From Streptomyces sp. 1222.5 (GTDB taxonomy: Bacteria; Actinomycetota; Actinomycetes; Streptomycetales; Streptomycetaceae): a DNA stretch of 64,000 nt. The notes beneath the pieces are model-generated. The model searched no databases. It was not told the DNA's origin and saw only the letters and a program-made list of their open reading frames with translations. Where the stretch lies: positions 5,206,001 through 5,270,000 of the forward strand of contig NZ_FNSZ01000001.1 of assembly GCF_900105245.1 (NCBI RefSeq), given 5' to 3'. A program made the position numbers and the translations under genes. Positions 33,960 through 42,428 of this stretch are shown in pieces. Position 1 is the first letter of the stretch, and each line of letters begins with the position of its first letter.

Positions 33960-36900
33960 CTACAGCAGCGAGGGCATCTCCACCGCCAAGACCTCCCGGG
34001 CCGCGCGCTCCACCGCGCTCGCCAGCAGGGCCAGGTCGGTAGGGCCGTTGCCCAGCTCCCGCACGGGCCGGCGGGTCGGCGGGTCCCCCATGCGCTGCCA
34101 GTCCAGCGGGACGACCGTGGGCCGCTGGGTCGCCGTACGCGGGATACGGCCCGTCACCCGGCCACCCTGGAAGTCGGTGGACCGCCCGTCCGGGTACGCC
34201 AGTCGGCCACGTCCCGGCGCCGGCTCGTCCGGCCCCGGTTTCACCGCGGCCAGCGTGACCCGCAGCGTGGCCCGGCGGGCCGGATCCGTCTCGGCCGTGC
34301 GGCCGCCGGTCGCGGTCGCCGCGACCAGGTGCACCCCGAGCCGCTCGCCCTCGCGGGCCACCGCCTCCAGCGCCCGCATCACCGAACCGGCGGCGGGCCG
34401 GCCCGGCGAGCCGAGCGGCGGGGTGACCAGCGCGTCCAGATCGTCGACGACGACCACGAGCCGGGGCAACGGCGGTGCGGCCTCCGCGCGTTGCCGTGCC
34501 GCCGCGCCCGGGCGCAGCCGCAGGGTGGAACTGGGCGGGCTTTCTATGTCACCGCCGGCGGACGTGCGCTGGGCGACGATCCGGCCCGACACCTCGCGCC
34601 CGGCGTGCCACTCCGCGAAGCCGGTCCGGCCGAGCAGTTCGGACCGCCGCTTCAGCTCGGCGCTCAGCGACTGCGCGAACTCCCGCATCCGTACCGGGTC
34701 GTTGGCGGCGAGGTGGGTGGTGACGTGCGGTATGTCGGTGCAGATCCGCAGTCCTTCGTCGCGCCCGGTGCCCGAGCCGACGCCGTCCCGGCCGTCGATC
34801 AGCACCACGCCCAGCCGGTCGGGCCGTTCGGCGGCGGCCAGCGAGGCGACCACGGTCCGCAGCAGCTCGGTACGGCCGCTGCCGGCCGGCCCCTCGATCA
34901 GCAGATGCGGTCCGTCGGCCACCAGGTCCGCGGTGAGCGGGCCGCGCGGACCGGCGCCGAGCACCGCCCGGGCCCGTCCGCCCAGCGCCTCGGTGTCGTC
35001 CGCCGCGTCCGCCCAGCGGGCCATCAGCGAGGCCGGGGTGGCCCGGGCCAGCCCGAGTTCGTCCAGCAGCCGCGCGGACCGCGGCAGCGGCGTGGCCACG
35101 CGCGCGTGGTGCTCGCCGGCCGGGCCGTCGGGGCGCAGCGGTGCGAGCGCCCGGGCGAACCGCTCCGCCCAGGCGGCGGAGACGGCATCCACGGCGCCTG
35201 TCGTGCCTGCGCCCACGGGGCCGCTCGGCGCCACCCGCATCAGATGCAGCGCGGACGCGACGTCCCCGCTGAGCAGTGCCACGGCACCGCAGTGCCGGAA
35301 CGTCGGTGTCACCGCGCACGCGGCCTCGTACGTGCTCGTCACGGGGGAGGCGGGTGAGGCCGGGGCGGTCTCGGCGAGGCACACCACGTGGATCCCGGCC
35401 CGTGGTCCGGCCACGGCCAGCCGCGCGAGATCGTCCCGCAGCGCGGAGCCGCCGGGATCGCCGTCCACGACGACGACCGTGTACGGCCCCGGGAAGCCGG
35501 CACCGCCGGCGCCGGCCTCGGCGTCGTCCCTGGCCCAGGAGGGCCGCCGCCCGGCCCCGGCGGCGGGCCGCGCCGCCCGGTGCGCGAAGTCCTGTGCCCC
35601 GCCGCCGGGGAGGGGCGTGGACGGGCCGTCCGTCGAGGCGCCGGGTGCCGAGGGGACGGTGCCGGGCGCCGGGCTCGCGGACGCCGCCGCGCCGGTACGC
35701 GCAGGCAGCGTGCCGGTCCCGTCAGTACCGGCGGGGGACCCGGACGCACGGTCACCGGGGTCGCCCGCGTACGTGCCGTGCGGGAAGGAACCGGGCCCGC
35801 CGAGCGCCGGGTGGGCGGGCAGGGTCCCGGCCGGGGCCTCGCCCGCGTCCGGCCGGGCCGGGCCGGGCCGGGCCGCGCTTCGGCCCGTCGCCGCGTGGTC
35901 GTCGACGCGGCGCAGCAGTTCCTCCGTGCGGGCCGCCGCCTGCTCGCGGTCGTAGGCCAGCAGCAGGCGGCAGTCCTGGCCGTGGTTCGGCCGGACGTGC
36001 GGGAGCCAGCCCAGCCAGGACCACTCGGCCGTGCGCTCCTCCACAGGACGTGAGCGGTCCGCGCTGATCAGCACGATCTCCAGCAGGTCCGGGGAGTGCA
36101 GCGTGGCGATCTGGGCCAGCGCCGCGCGGGCCAGCCCGGACAGCCGGGGGCGCGGACCGGCCAGGCCCAGTGCGCCCGCCTCGCGCAGCGCCGCCGTCAC
36201 CGGCACGGCGGGCAGCAGGCCCGAACCGTCCGGGGCGTTCCGGTCGGCCGTCCCGAGCCGTACGGTCAGCGTCTCCGGATGACCCGCTCCCCGTTCCCAC
36301 AGCCGGGGCCCCGGGCCCAGCGCGGTCAGCAGCAGGGCGGCCGGGTCGGGCCAGGTCTCCGGCTGCGGCGGCCCACCGGCCGCCGGTTCGTCCACGGCCG
36401 GGACCGCCGGACGGCCGTCCGCCTCCGGGGCCGCCTGCTGCTCCGCCCGCCCGCCGGCGAGCCGCCGCGCCCACGCGCCGAGCCCGCGCCGCCGCGCTCC
36501 GTCGCCGTTTCCGGGAGGGGGCACGGCCGGCCCGGGGACGCCGAAACGCCCCGCATGCGTGTCCCCACCGGAACCCGTGACGGGGGTGCGCCGCTCGATG
36601 CTCGGCGCGCCGGCCTGCCCCGGCACCACCGGGGGCTCCCCGCGCCGATGCTCCCGGGCTCCCGCACCGGCACCGGAGGCGTCGCGGCCCACGGAACCGC
36701 GGGCGTGCCCGCCGGCGACGCCACCCGCGCCCGCCGCGGGGTCCCGCGAGGGCGGCGAGCCGGCGGACCCGGCCGGAAGCCGGCCTCCCGCGGACGCCCC
36801 CGCACCGGTGGGCGCACCCGGACCCGCATCGGTGCCGCCCGCCGGGGTGACCCGTACGCACCCGTCGCCGTCGGCCACCGTGCCGACCCGCGCCCCCGGC

Positions 36901-37514
36901 CCCCCGGACGGAGTGACCCGCAGCGCGGACTCACCGATCTTCAGCAGCGCTCCGGCGGGGAAAGGAACCGGCCGGCCGGTCACGCGGGTGCCGTCCAGGA
37001 CCGTGCCGTTCGTGGAGTCCAGGTCGGCCACCGACACGCGGCCGTCGGCGCCGACGGTGACCGCGCAGTGCAGCCGGGAGACGTCGGGATCGTCGAGCGG
37101 GACGTCGGCCTCGGCGGAGCGGCCGACGGTGATCCGGCCGCCGTGCAGCAGATGGACCCCGCCCGCGTCCGGGCCGGCGACCACGTGCAGCTGGGTCGGC
37201 GCGTCGTCGAGCTCGGGGTGCGGCTCGGCCGCCGCGGGTCCGCCGAGGGCCAGCACGGCGCCGTCGACCAGCGGAGGCTCGCCGAGGGTGCAGCGGCGCG
37301 GGTCGAGGCGCTCGGTGCCGGCGTAGAGGACGACGGGGGAGCCGGAGGTGTCACGGCCGGTGCCGCCCTCGCCGGTGACCGCCGCGGCCAGTGCCGACGC
37401 GACCGCGGCCAGGTCCGTGCCCGTGGGCGCCGTGACCAGCACGTCGCGGCTCGCGGCGCGGCCCCGCTGCGGGGTGGGGCCCAGCGGGTCTACGACGGTC
37501 AGCCGGATCTGCAT
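33960..37514 (-). CDS. FHA domain / FtsK-SpoIIIE (EssC-like) ATPase, apparently soluble
   Basis: An 1184-residue protein. After a beta-rich N-terminus comes an FHA domain at about 105-205 with the phosphothreonine-binding set GRSAEADVPL, SRLHCAV and STNGT. A long Gly/Ala/Pro linker (205-390) follows. A first FtsK-like domain has a broken Walker A (LAGPRPRLSGLARAAL at about 450) and a 150-residue low-complexity insert. The second keeps Walker A GPAGSGRTEL at about 876 and Walker B RLVVVVDDLDAL. The order resembles type VII secretion ATPases (EssC/EccC), but no membrane helix is evident. ATG 37514 (MQIRLTVVD) mirrors EssC starts. It is divergent from the kinase gene pkaA, a likely source of the phosphorylated FHA partner. 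Confidence 0.82.
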   Translation of the reverse strand: MQIRLTVVDPLGPTPQRGRAASRDVLVTAPTGTDLAAVASALAAAVTGEGGTGRDTSGSPVVLYAGTERLDPRRCTLGEPPLVDGAVLALGGPAAAEPHPELDDAPTQLHVVAGPDAGGVHLLHGGRITVGRSAEADVPLDDPDVSRLHCAVTVGADGRVSVADLDSTNGTVLDGTRVTGRPVPFPAGALLKIGESALRVTPSGGPGARVGTVADGDGCVRVTPAGGTDAGPGAPTGAGASAGGRLPAGSAGSPPSRDPAAGAGGVAGGHARGSVGRDASGAGAGAREHRRGEPPVVPGQAGAPSIERRTPVTGSGGDTHAGRFGVPGPAVPPPGNGDGARRRGLGAWARRLAGGRAEQQAAPEADGRPAVPAVDEPAAGGPPQPETWPDPAALLLTALGPGPRLWERGAGHPETLTVRLGTADRNAPDGSGLLPAVPVTAALREAGALGLAGPRPRLSGLARAALAQIATLHSPDLLEIVLISADRSRPVEERTAEWSWLGWLPHVRPNHGQDCRLLLAYDREQAAARTEELLRRVDDHAATGRSAARPGPARPDAGEAPAGTLPAHPALGGPGSFPHGTYAGDPGDRASGSPAGTDGTGTLPARTGAAASASPAPGTVPSAPGASTDGPSTPLPGGGAQDFAHRAARPAAGAGRRPSWARDDAEAGAGGAGFPGPYTVVVVDGDPGGSALRDDLARLAVAGPRAGIHVVCLAETAPASPASPVTSTYEAACAVTPTFRHCGAVALLSGDVASALHLMRVAPSGPVGAGTTGAVDAVSAAWAERFARALAPLRPDGPAGEHHARVATPLPRSARLLDELGLARATPASLMARWADAADDTEALGGRARAVLGAGPRGPLTADLVADGPHLLIEGPAGSGRTELLRTVVASLAAAERPDRLGVVLIDGRDGVGSGTGRDEGLRICTDIPHVTTHLAANDPVRMREFAQSLSAELKRRSELLGRTGFAEWHAGREVSGRIVAQRTSAGGDIESPPSSTLRLRPGAAARQRAEAAPPLPRLVVVVDDLDALVTPPLGSPGRPAAGSVMRALEAVAREGERLGVHLVAATATGGRTAETDPARRATLRVTLAAVKPGPDEPAPGRGRLAYPDGRSTDFQGGRVTGRIPRTATQRPTVVPLDWQRMGDPPTRRPVRELGNGPTDLALLASAVERAAREVLAVEMPSLL

Positions 37515-37877
37515 CGGCGTCAGCGGTCCCTTCTGCGCGGGTCTGCGCGGGCGCGGACTTCCCCCCACCCCACACGAGCACGTCGGCCAGTACTGGGAGG
37601 CATCCTCGCACCTGCCACCGACAACGCGCCCGGCACCCGGTGACAAGTGATCTTGATTGGTCGGCTCTGCCCCCAAAAGTGCCTGACCAGTGACGCACGC
37701 GCGATCAGTTGAGATCGGTCACGTTCACCACCCGGCAACCAGGAGACCAGGAGGAGCGTCTTTCCTTCGAACATGCTCGGGAACGCATACGTAGTGCCCT
37801 GAGGTGCGGCACTACAGTGGGTCGGAACACCGGAATGCAGGAAAGCAAGCATCAGCAAGCAGCAGGGAGCGCGTGAC
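37515..37877. promoter_or_regulatory. Divergent promoter region between the FHA/FtsK gene and pkaA
   Basis: 363 bases without a gene. The middle is less GC-rich than average (GTGATCTTGATTGGTCGG at about 37645; CAGTTGAGATCGGTCACG at about 37707). A possible pkaA -10 element TACAGT lies at 37813-37818, with no good -35. No repeats or riboswitch-like structure were seen. Confidence 0.35.
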
Positions 37878-39557
37878 GTGCGGCCAGTCGGCAGCAAGTA
37901 CCTGCTTGAGGAGCCGCTCGGACGCGGCGCCACAGGCACCGTCTGGCGTGCCCGCCAGCGCGAGACCGCGGGCGCCGAGGCGGCCGTGGCGGGCCAGCCC
38001 GGGGAAACGGTCGCGATCAAGGTCCTCAAGGAGGAGCTGGCGAGCGACCCGGACATCGTGATGCGCTTCCTGCGTGAGCGCTCCGTCCTGCTCCGCCTCA
38101 CCCACCCGAACATCGTCCGGGTCCGTGACCTGGTCGTCGAGGGTGATCTGCTGGCGCTGGTCATGGACCTCGTCGACGGCCCCGACCTGCACCGCTACCT
38201 GCGCGAGAACGGCCCCTTCACGCCGGTCGCCGCCGCGCTGATGACCGCCCAGATCGCCGACGCGCTCGCCGCGAGCCATGCCGACGGCGTGGTCCACCGC
38301 GACCTGAAGCCGGCCAACGTGCTGCTCCAGCAGGTGCAGGGCCAGATGCACCCGATGCTGACCGACTTCGGCATCGCCCGCCTCGCCGACTCCCCGGGCC
38401 TGACCCGCACCCACGAGTTCGTCGGCACGCCCGCGTACGTCGCCCCGGAGTCCGCCGAGGGCCGCCCGCAGACCTCCGCCGTCGACGTCTACGGCGCCGG
38501 CATCCTGCTGTACGAGCTGGTCACCGGCCGTCCGCCGTTCTCCGGCGGCAGCGCGCTCGAAGTCCTGCACCAGCACCTGAGCGCCGAGCCGCGCCGTCCG
38601 TCCACCGTCCCGGACCCGCTGTGGACGGTCATAGAGCGCTGCCTGCGCAAGAGCCCCGAGGAGCGGCCGAGCGCCGAGAACCTCGCGCGCGGTCTGCGGG
38701 TCGTCGCCGAGGGCATCGGCGTGCACGCCAACGCCGCCCAGATCGCCGCCGCAGAGGGCGTCGGCGCCCTGCTCGCCCCCGACCCGTCCCCGGCCGCCGT
38801 CCCCGGGGTGCCCGGTGCCGCCGACCCCACCCAGGTGCTGCCCACCAACGCACCGCAGGGGGCGTACGACCCCAACGGCGCGACCAGCGTCCTGCCGCAC
38901 ACCGGCGGCCCGGCCGGCGCCGCCGACCCCACCGCCGTCCTGCCGAACACCGGCGCGGCGGACCCGACGGCCGTCCTGCCGCCCATGCCGCAGGGCGCGC
39001 CCGGCGGGCAGCCGGACCAGCCGCACCCGTGGCAGACCCAGCTGCGTGCCGCCCGCGACCGCAACGAGCAGACCCAGATCCAGTACCTCGACCCGAACGA
39101 GGACCCGCTGCGCCGCCGCCCCCAGCGGCAGGTCGCGCGGCCCCAGCAGCAGCCCCGGCAGGCCCCGCAGGGCCGCCCGCAGCAGCCCCAGCCGCGCGGC
39201 CGGCAGCAGCCGCACGCCGGGTACGGCTACCCCCAGCAGCCCCAGCAGTACGCCCCGCCGCAGCAGCCGCAGCGGTACGCGCCGCCCGCCCCGGAGCCGC
39301 AGCGGCCCGCGCGCGAGCCGCGGGCACCCCGGCAGCGCAGCGCCAACCCGACGAAGATCCCCGGGCTCGGCTGTCTCAAGGGATGCCTGTTCACGATCGT
39401 CATCCTGATCGTGGCGAGCTGGCTGGTCTGGGAGCTGACCCCGCTTCAGGACTGGATCGGCACCGGCAAGGGCTACTGGGACCAGCTGAGCGACTGGGCC
39501 GGCAAGGTGGGCCACTGGGCCAAGGAGCTGGGCAAGTCCGTCGGCGGCGGAAACTGA
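37878..39557 (+). CDS. pkaA: Serine/threonine protein kinase PkaA-like
   Basis: A 559-residue bacterial Hanks-type kinase. The kinase domain (1-280) has the Gly-rich loop LGRGATGTVW, Lys48 in VAIKVL, HRDLKPANVLL, TDFGIARL and YVAPES, so it is complete. A 15-residue Ala/Gly insertion sits before the lysine strand. Residues about 290-500 are a Pro/Gln-rich, likely disordered region with repeated ADPT.VLP units that may be phosphorylated. A single membrane helix (LFTIVILIVASWLVWEL) follows near 515, leaving only about 40 residues outside. Starts at GTG 37878 after CAGGGAGC. Size and tandem order with the next gene match S. coelicolor pkaA/pkaB. Confidence 0.9.
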   Translation: MRPVGSKYLLEEPLGRGATGTVWRARQRETAGAEAAVAGQPGETVAIKVLKEELASDPDIVMRFLRERSVLLRLTHPNIVRVRDLVVEGDLLALVMDLVDGPDLHRYLRENGPFTPVAAALMTAQIADALAASHADGVVHRDLKPANVLLQQVQGQMHPMLTDFGIARLADSPGLTRTHEFVGTPAYVAPESAEGRPQTSAVDVYGAGILLYELVTGRPPFSGGSALEVLHQHLSAEPRRPSTVPDPLWTVIERCLRKSPEERPSAENLARGLRVVAEGIGVHANAAQIAAAEGVGALLAPDPSPAAVPGVPGAADPTQVLPTNAPQGAYDPNGATSVLPHTGGPAGAADPTAVLPNTGAADPTAVLPPMPQGAPGGQPDQPHPWQTQLRAARDRNEQTQIQYLDPNEDPLRRRPQRQVARPQQQPRQAPQGRPQQPQPRGRQQPHAGYGYPQQPQQYAPPQQPQRYAPPAPEPQRPAREPRAPRQRSANPTKIPGLGCLKGCLFTIVILIVASWLVWELTPLQDWIGTGKGYWDQLSDWAGKVGHWAKELGKSVGGGN

Positions 39558-39691
39558 CCGGGCGAAGCACCGGAAAACGATCGCTGGTTTAGGGATTTGT
39601 CGACATCTGGCGGGTGATTTCCGTCTCCGCGGTGAAGGTTGGCTCGTCCGACGCGTAGTTTTATCGGCAACACGCGTCGGTAGGAGCAGTC

Positions 39692-40918
39692 TTGGCACGG
39701 AAGATCGGCAGCCGGTACACCGCGAACCAGATCCTGGGGCGGGGCAGCGCCGGCACGGTGTGGCTGGGCGAGGGGCCGGAGGGTCCCGTCGCGGTCAAGC
39801 TGCTGCGTGAGGACCTCGCCTCCGACCAGGAGCTCGTCGGACGCTTCGTACAGGAACGCACCGCGCTGCTCGGTCTCGAGCACCCGCACATCGTCACCGT
39901 GCGGGACCTGGTGGTCGACGGCAACGATCTGGCGCTCGTCATGGACCTGGTCCGGGGCACCGACCTGCGCACCCGTCTCGAACGCGAGCGGCGCCTCGCC
40001 CCCGAGGCGGCCGTGGCGATCGTCGCCGACGTCGCCGACGCGCTGGCGGCCGCCCACGCGGCCGGCGTCGTCCACCGGGACGTCAAGCCGGAGAACGTGC
40101 TGCTGGACATGCAGGGCCCGCTCGGCCCCGGCGGCGCCCACCCGGCACTGCTCACCGACTTCGGTGTCGCCAAGCTGATCGACTCGCCGAAGCGGACGCG
40201 GGCCACGAAGATCATCGGCACCCCGGACTACCTGGCCCCGGAGATCGTCGAGGGCCTGCCGCCGCGGGCCGCCGTGGACATCTACGCGCTGGCCACCGTC
40301 CTGTACGAGCTGCTGGCCGGCTTCACGCCCTTCGGCGGCGGTCACCCCGGAGCGGTCCTGCGCCGGCACGTCACCGAGACCGTCGTACCGCTGCCCGGCA
40401 TCCCCGAGGAGCTGTGGCAGCTGCTCGTGCAGTGCCTGGCCAAGGCGCCCGCCTCCCGGCTGCGCGCCTCGGAGCTGGCGGCGCGGCTGCGGGAGCAGCT
40501 GCCGATACTGGCCGGGATGCCGCCGCTGGACGTCGACGAGCCCGACCTGTCGGAGGACCCGGAGGAGGAGCCCGCGCCGGCGTCGCCCGCCGGGGAGGCG
40601 CCGGTACGGCGGCGGGGCGCGGTGTCGCTCGTGCCCGGGGCCAGGCCGGACTCCAACCGGGACACGCACACGTCGATGCGGGTGCCCGCCCCGGACGAGC
40701 TGGCGGGGGGCGCCCACGGCACCGCCCGCGCTCCGCGGGCCGCCGGTGCGCCCCGGCCGGGCTCGGCCCGGCACAAGGCCGCGGTACGGCGGCGCCGGAT
40801 CACCCTGGGCGTGGCCGGAGCGGTCCTGGCGGCCGCCGTGGGCGTGGGCGCGTGGTGGGCCTCCGCCGACGGGGACGACGGGGCACCGCGGCCCGCCCAC
40901 AGCACCTCGGCGCCCTGA
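39692..40918 (+). CDS. pkaB: Serine/threonine protein kinase PkaB-like
   Basis: A 408-residue membrane-anchored kinase. Motifs are complete: GRGSAGTVW, VAVKLLRE with the catalytic lysine, VVHRDVKPENVLL, TDFGVAKL and DYLAPEIVEG. After the kinase domain comes an acidic-to-basic linker (SEDPEEEP to RRRR), then one helix (LGVAGAVLAAAVGVGAWW) and a short external tail. The start is TTG 39692, placed six bases after TAGGAG, with the protein aligning from MARKIGSRY; no better start exists. It lies 134 bases after pkaA, on the same strand, so they may share a transcript or have separate promoters. Confidence 0.9.
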   Translation: MARKIGSRYTANQILGRGSAGTVWLGEGPEGPVAVKLLREDLASDQELVGRFVQERTALLGLEHPHIVTVRDLVVDGNDLALVMDLVRGTDLRTRLERERRLAPEAAVAIVADVADALAAAHAAGVVHRDVKPENVLLDMQGPLGPGGAHPALLTDFGVAKLIDSPKRTRATKIIGTPDYLAPEIVEGLPPRAAVDIYALATVLYELLAGFTPFGGGHPGAVLRRHVTETVVPLPGIPEELWQLLVQCLAKAPASRLRASELAARLREQLPILAGMPPLDVDEPDLSEDPEEEPAPASPAGEAPVRRRGAVSLVPGARPDSNRDTHTSMRVPAPDELAGGAHGTARAPRAAGAPRPGSARHKAAVRRRRITLGVAGAVLAAAVGVGAWWASADGDDGAPRPAHSTSAP

Positions 40919-41024
40919 GCCGCCAAGGGCTCCGGGCCCGCGGACCGCGCCCGCGGGCGGCCGTCCGCCCCGGTTGTGCCGAGCGGCGGGCCGGGACGCT
41001 TGCCGCAGCCGTTACGCTGGAGGC

Positions 41025-42131
41025 GTGGCAGTCGTCGATGTATCCGAAGAGCTGAAGTCCCTCTCCTCGACCATGGAGTCGATCGAGGCCGTCCTGGACC
41101 TCGACCGGCTGAGGGCAGACATCGCCGTGCTCGAGGAGCAGGCGGCCGCGCCGTCCCTGTGGGACAACCCGGAGGAGGCGCAGAAGGTCACCAGCAAGCT
41201 CTCCCACCTCCAGGCCGAGGTCAGGAAGGCGGAGACGCTGCGCGGCCGGATCGACGACCTCTCGGTCCTCTTCGAGATGGCCGAGGAGGAGGACGACCCG
41301 GACACCCGCGCCGAGGCCGAGTCCGAGCTGGTGTCGGTGCGCAGGGCGCTGGACGAGATGGAGGTCCGGACGCTGCTGAGCGGTGAGTACGACTCCCGCG
41401 AGGCACTCGTCAACATCCGCGCCGAGGCCGGTGGCGTCGACGCCGCCGACTTCGCCGAGAAGCTCCAGCGCATGTACCTGCGCTGGGCCGAGCAGCGCGG
41501 CTACAAGACCGAGCTCATCGAGACGTCGTACGCGGAAGAGGCCGGCATCAAGTCGACCACCTTCTCCGTGCAGGCTCCGTACGCCTACGGCACCCTCTCC
41601 GTCGAGCAGGGCACGCACCGTCTCGTGCGCATCTCGCCCTTCGACAACCAGGGCCGCCGCCAGACCTCGTTCGCGGGTGTGGAAGTGCTTCCCGTCGTCG
41701 AGCAGTCCGACCACGTCGAGATCGACGAGTCCGACCTGCGCATCGACGTCTACCGGTCCTCCGGTCCGGGCGGCCAGGGCGTCAACACGACCGACTCCGC
41801 GGTCCGCATCACGCACCTCCCGACCGGCATCGTGGTCTCCTGCCAGAACGAGCGGTCGCAGATCCAGAACAAGGCCACCGCGATGAACGTCCTCCAGGCC
41901 AAGCTGCTGGAGCGGCGCCGGCAGGAGGAGCAGGCCAAGATGGACGCCCTCAAGGGCGACGGCGGCAACTCCTGGGGCAACCAGATGCGTTCGTACGTGC
42001 TGCACCCCTACCAGATGGTCAAGGACCTGCGCACCGAGCACGAGGTGGGCAACCCGGAGGCCGTCTTCAACGGCGAGATCGACGGGTTCCTGGAGGCCGG
42101 CATTCGCTGGCGCAAGCAGCAGGAGAAGTAA
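41025..42131 (+). CDS. prfB: Peptide chain release factor 2
   Basis: RF2 ends translation at UGA and UAA. The 368-residue protein has the stop-codon tripeptide SPF (204-206), replacing the PxT of RF1, and the peptidyl-hydrolysis GGQ (249-251) in SSGPGGQGVN. Start GTG 41025 has CTGGAGGC before it. The frame is continuous from the start: there is no in-frame TGA near codon 25, so the programmed +1 frameshift used by many other bacteria is absent. Strong terminator 11 bases after the stop. Confidence 0.97.
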   Translation: MAVVDVSEELKSLSSTMESIEAVLDLDRLRADIAVLEEQAAAPSLWDNPEEAQKVTSKLSHLQAEVRKAETLRGRIDDLSVLFEMAEEEDDPDTRAEAESELVSVRRALDEMEVRTLLSGEYDSREALVNIRAEAGGVDAADFAEKLQRMYLRWAEQRGYKTELIETSYAEEAGIKSTTFSVQAPYAYGTLSVEQGTHRLVRISPFDNQGRRQTSFAGVEVLPVVEQSDHVEIDESDLRIDVYRSSGPGGQGVNTTDSAVRITHLPTGIVVSCQNERSQIQNKATAMNVLQAKLLERRRQEEQAKMDALKGDGGNSWGNQMRSYVLHPYQMVKDLRTEHEVGNPEAVFNGEIDGFLEAGIRWRKQQEK

Positions 42132-42141
42132 CTTTATCGAC

Positions 42142-42176
42142 AAGACAACTGCCGCCCCAGGGGCGGCAGTTGTCTT
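42142..42176 (+). terminator. Intrinsic terminator after prfB
   Basis: A perfect 16-bp stem from AAGACAACTGCCGCCC (42142-42157) to its complement at 42161-42176, with a 3-base loop. A T-containing tail follows (ATGTCTGGGTTTT). Confidence 0.9.
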
Positions 42177-42181
42177 ATGTC

Positions 42182-42428
42182 TGGGTTTTACATCACACTC
42201 ACAGGCTTCAACTCCCGGCAAACGCCCTCCCACTGGACATTGCGCGCGCAACGGCCTTGACGTTGCTTTGAAAAATCGGAAGGGTGAAGCGCGGCATGCG
42301 TACTTGAGGGGCGCATGTGAACCGGGGGATCGAGTTGACGCGCACGTCGTCACCCAGCTGCCTCCGTCGATCACGGCAAGCCCCACACGCCGCCTCATTG
42401 ACGATCAGCTACTGGGGGTAGCAACCAT
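42182..42428 (+). promoter_or_regulatory. Upstream region of the LAETG surface protein
   Basis: About 250 bases with promoter-like content. TTGACG at 42257-42262 matches a -35 box, but the -10 at 17 bases (AAGGGT) is poor. The sequence TTTGAAAAATCGG next to it is AT-rich. The start codon is preceded by CTGGGGGTAGC. I searched by eye for a c-di-AMP-type riboswitch fold, as seen before some Streptomyces wall genes, and did not find one. Confidence 0.3.

Noticed and set aside
41025..41130. A programmed +1 frameshift site in prfB.
   Set aside because: The frame is continuous from GTG 41025, with no in-frame TGA and no CTTTGA-type slippery site.
42182..42428. A c-di-AMP (ydaO-type) riboswitch before the wall protein.
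   Set aside because: No conserved core motifs or matching helices could be recognised by eye; a covariance-model search would be needed to exclude it fully.
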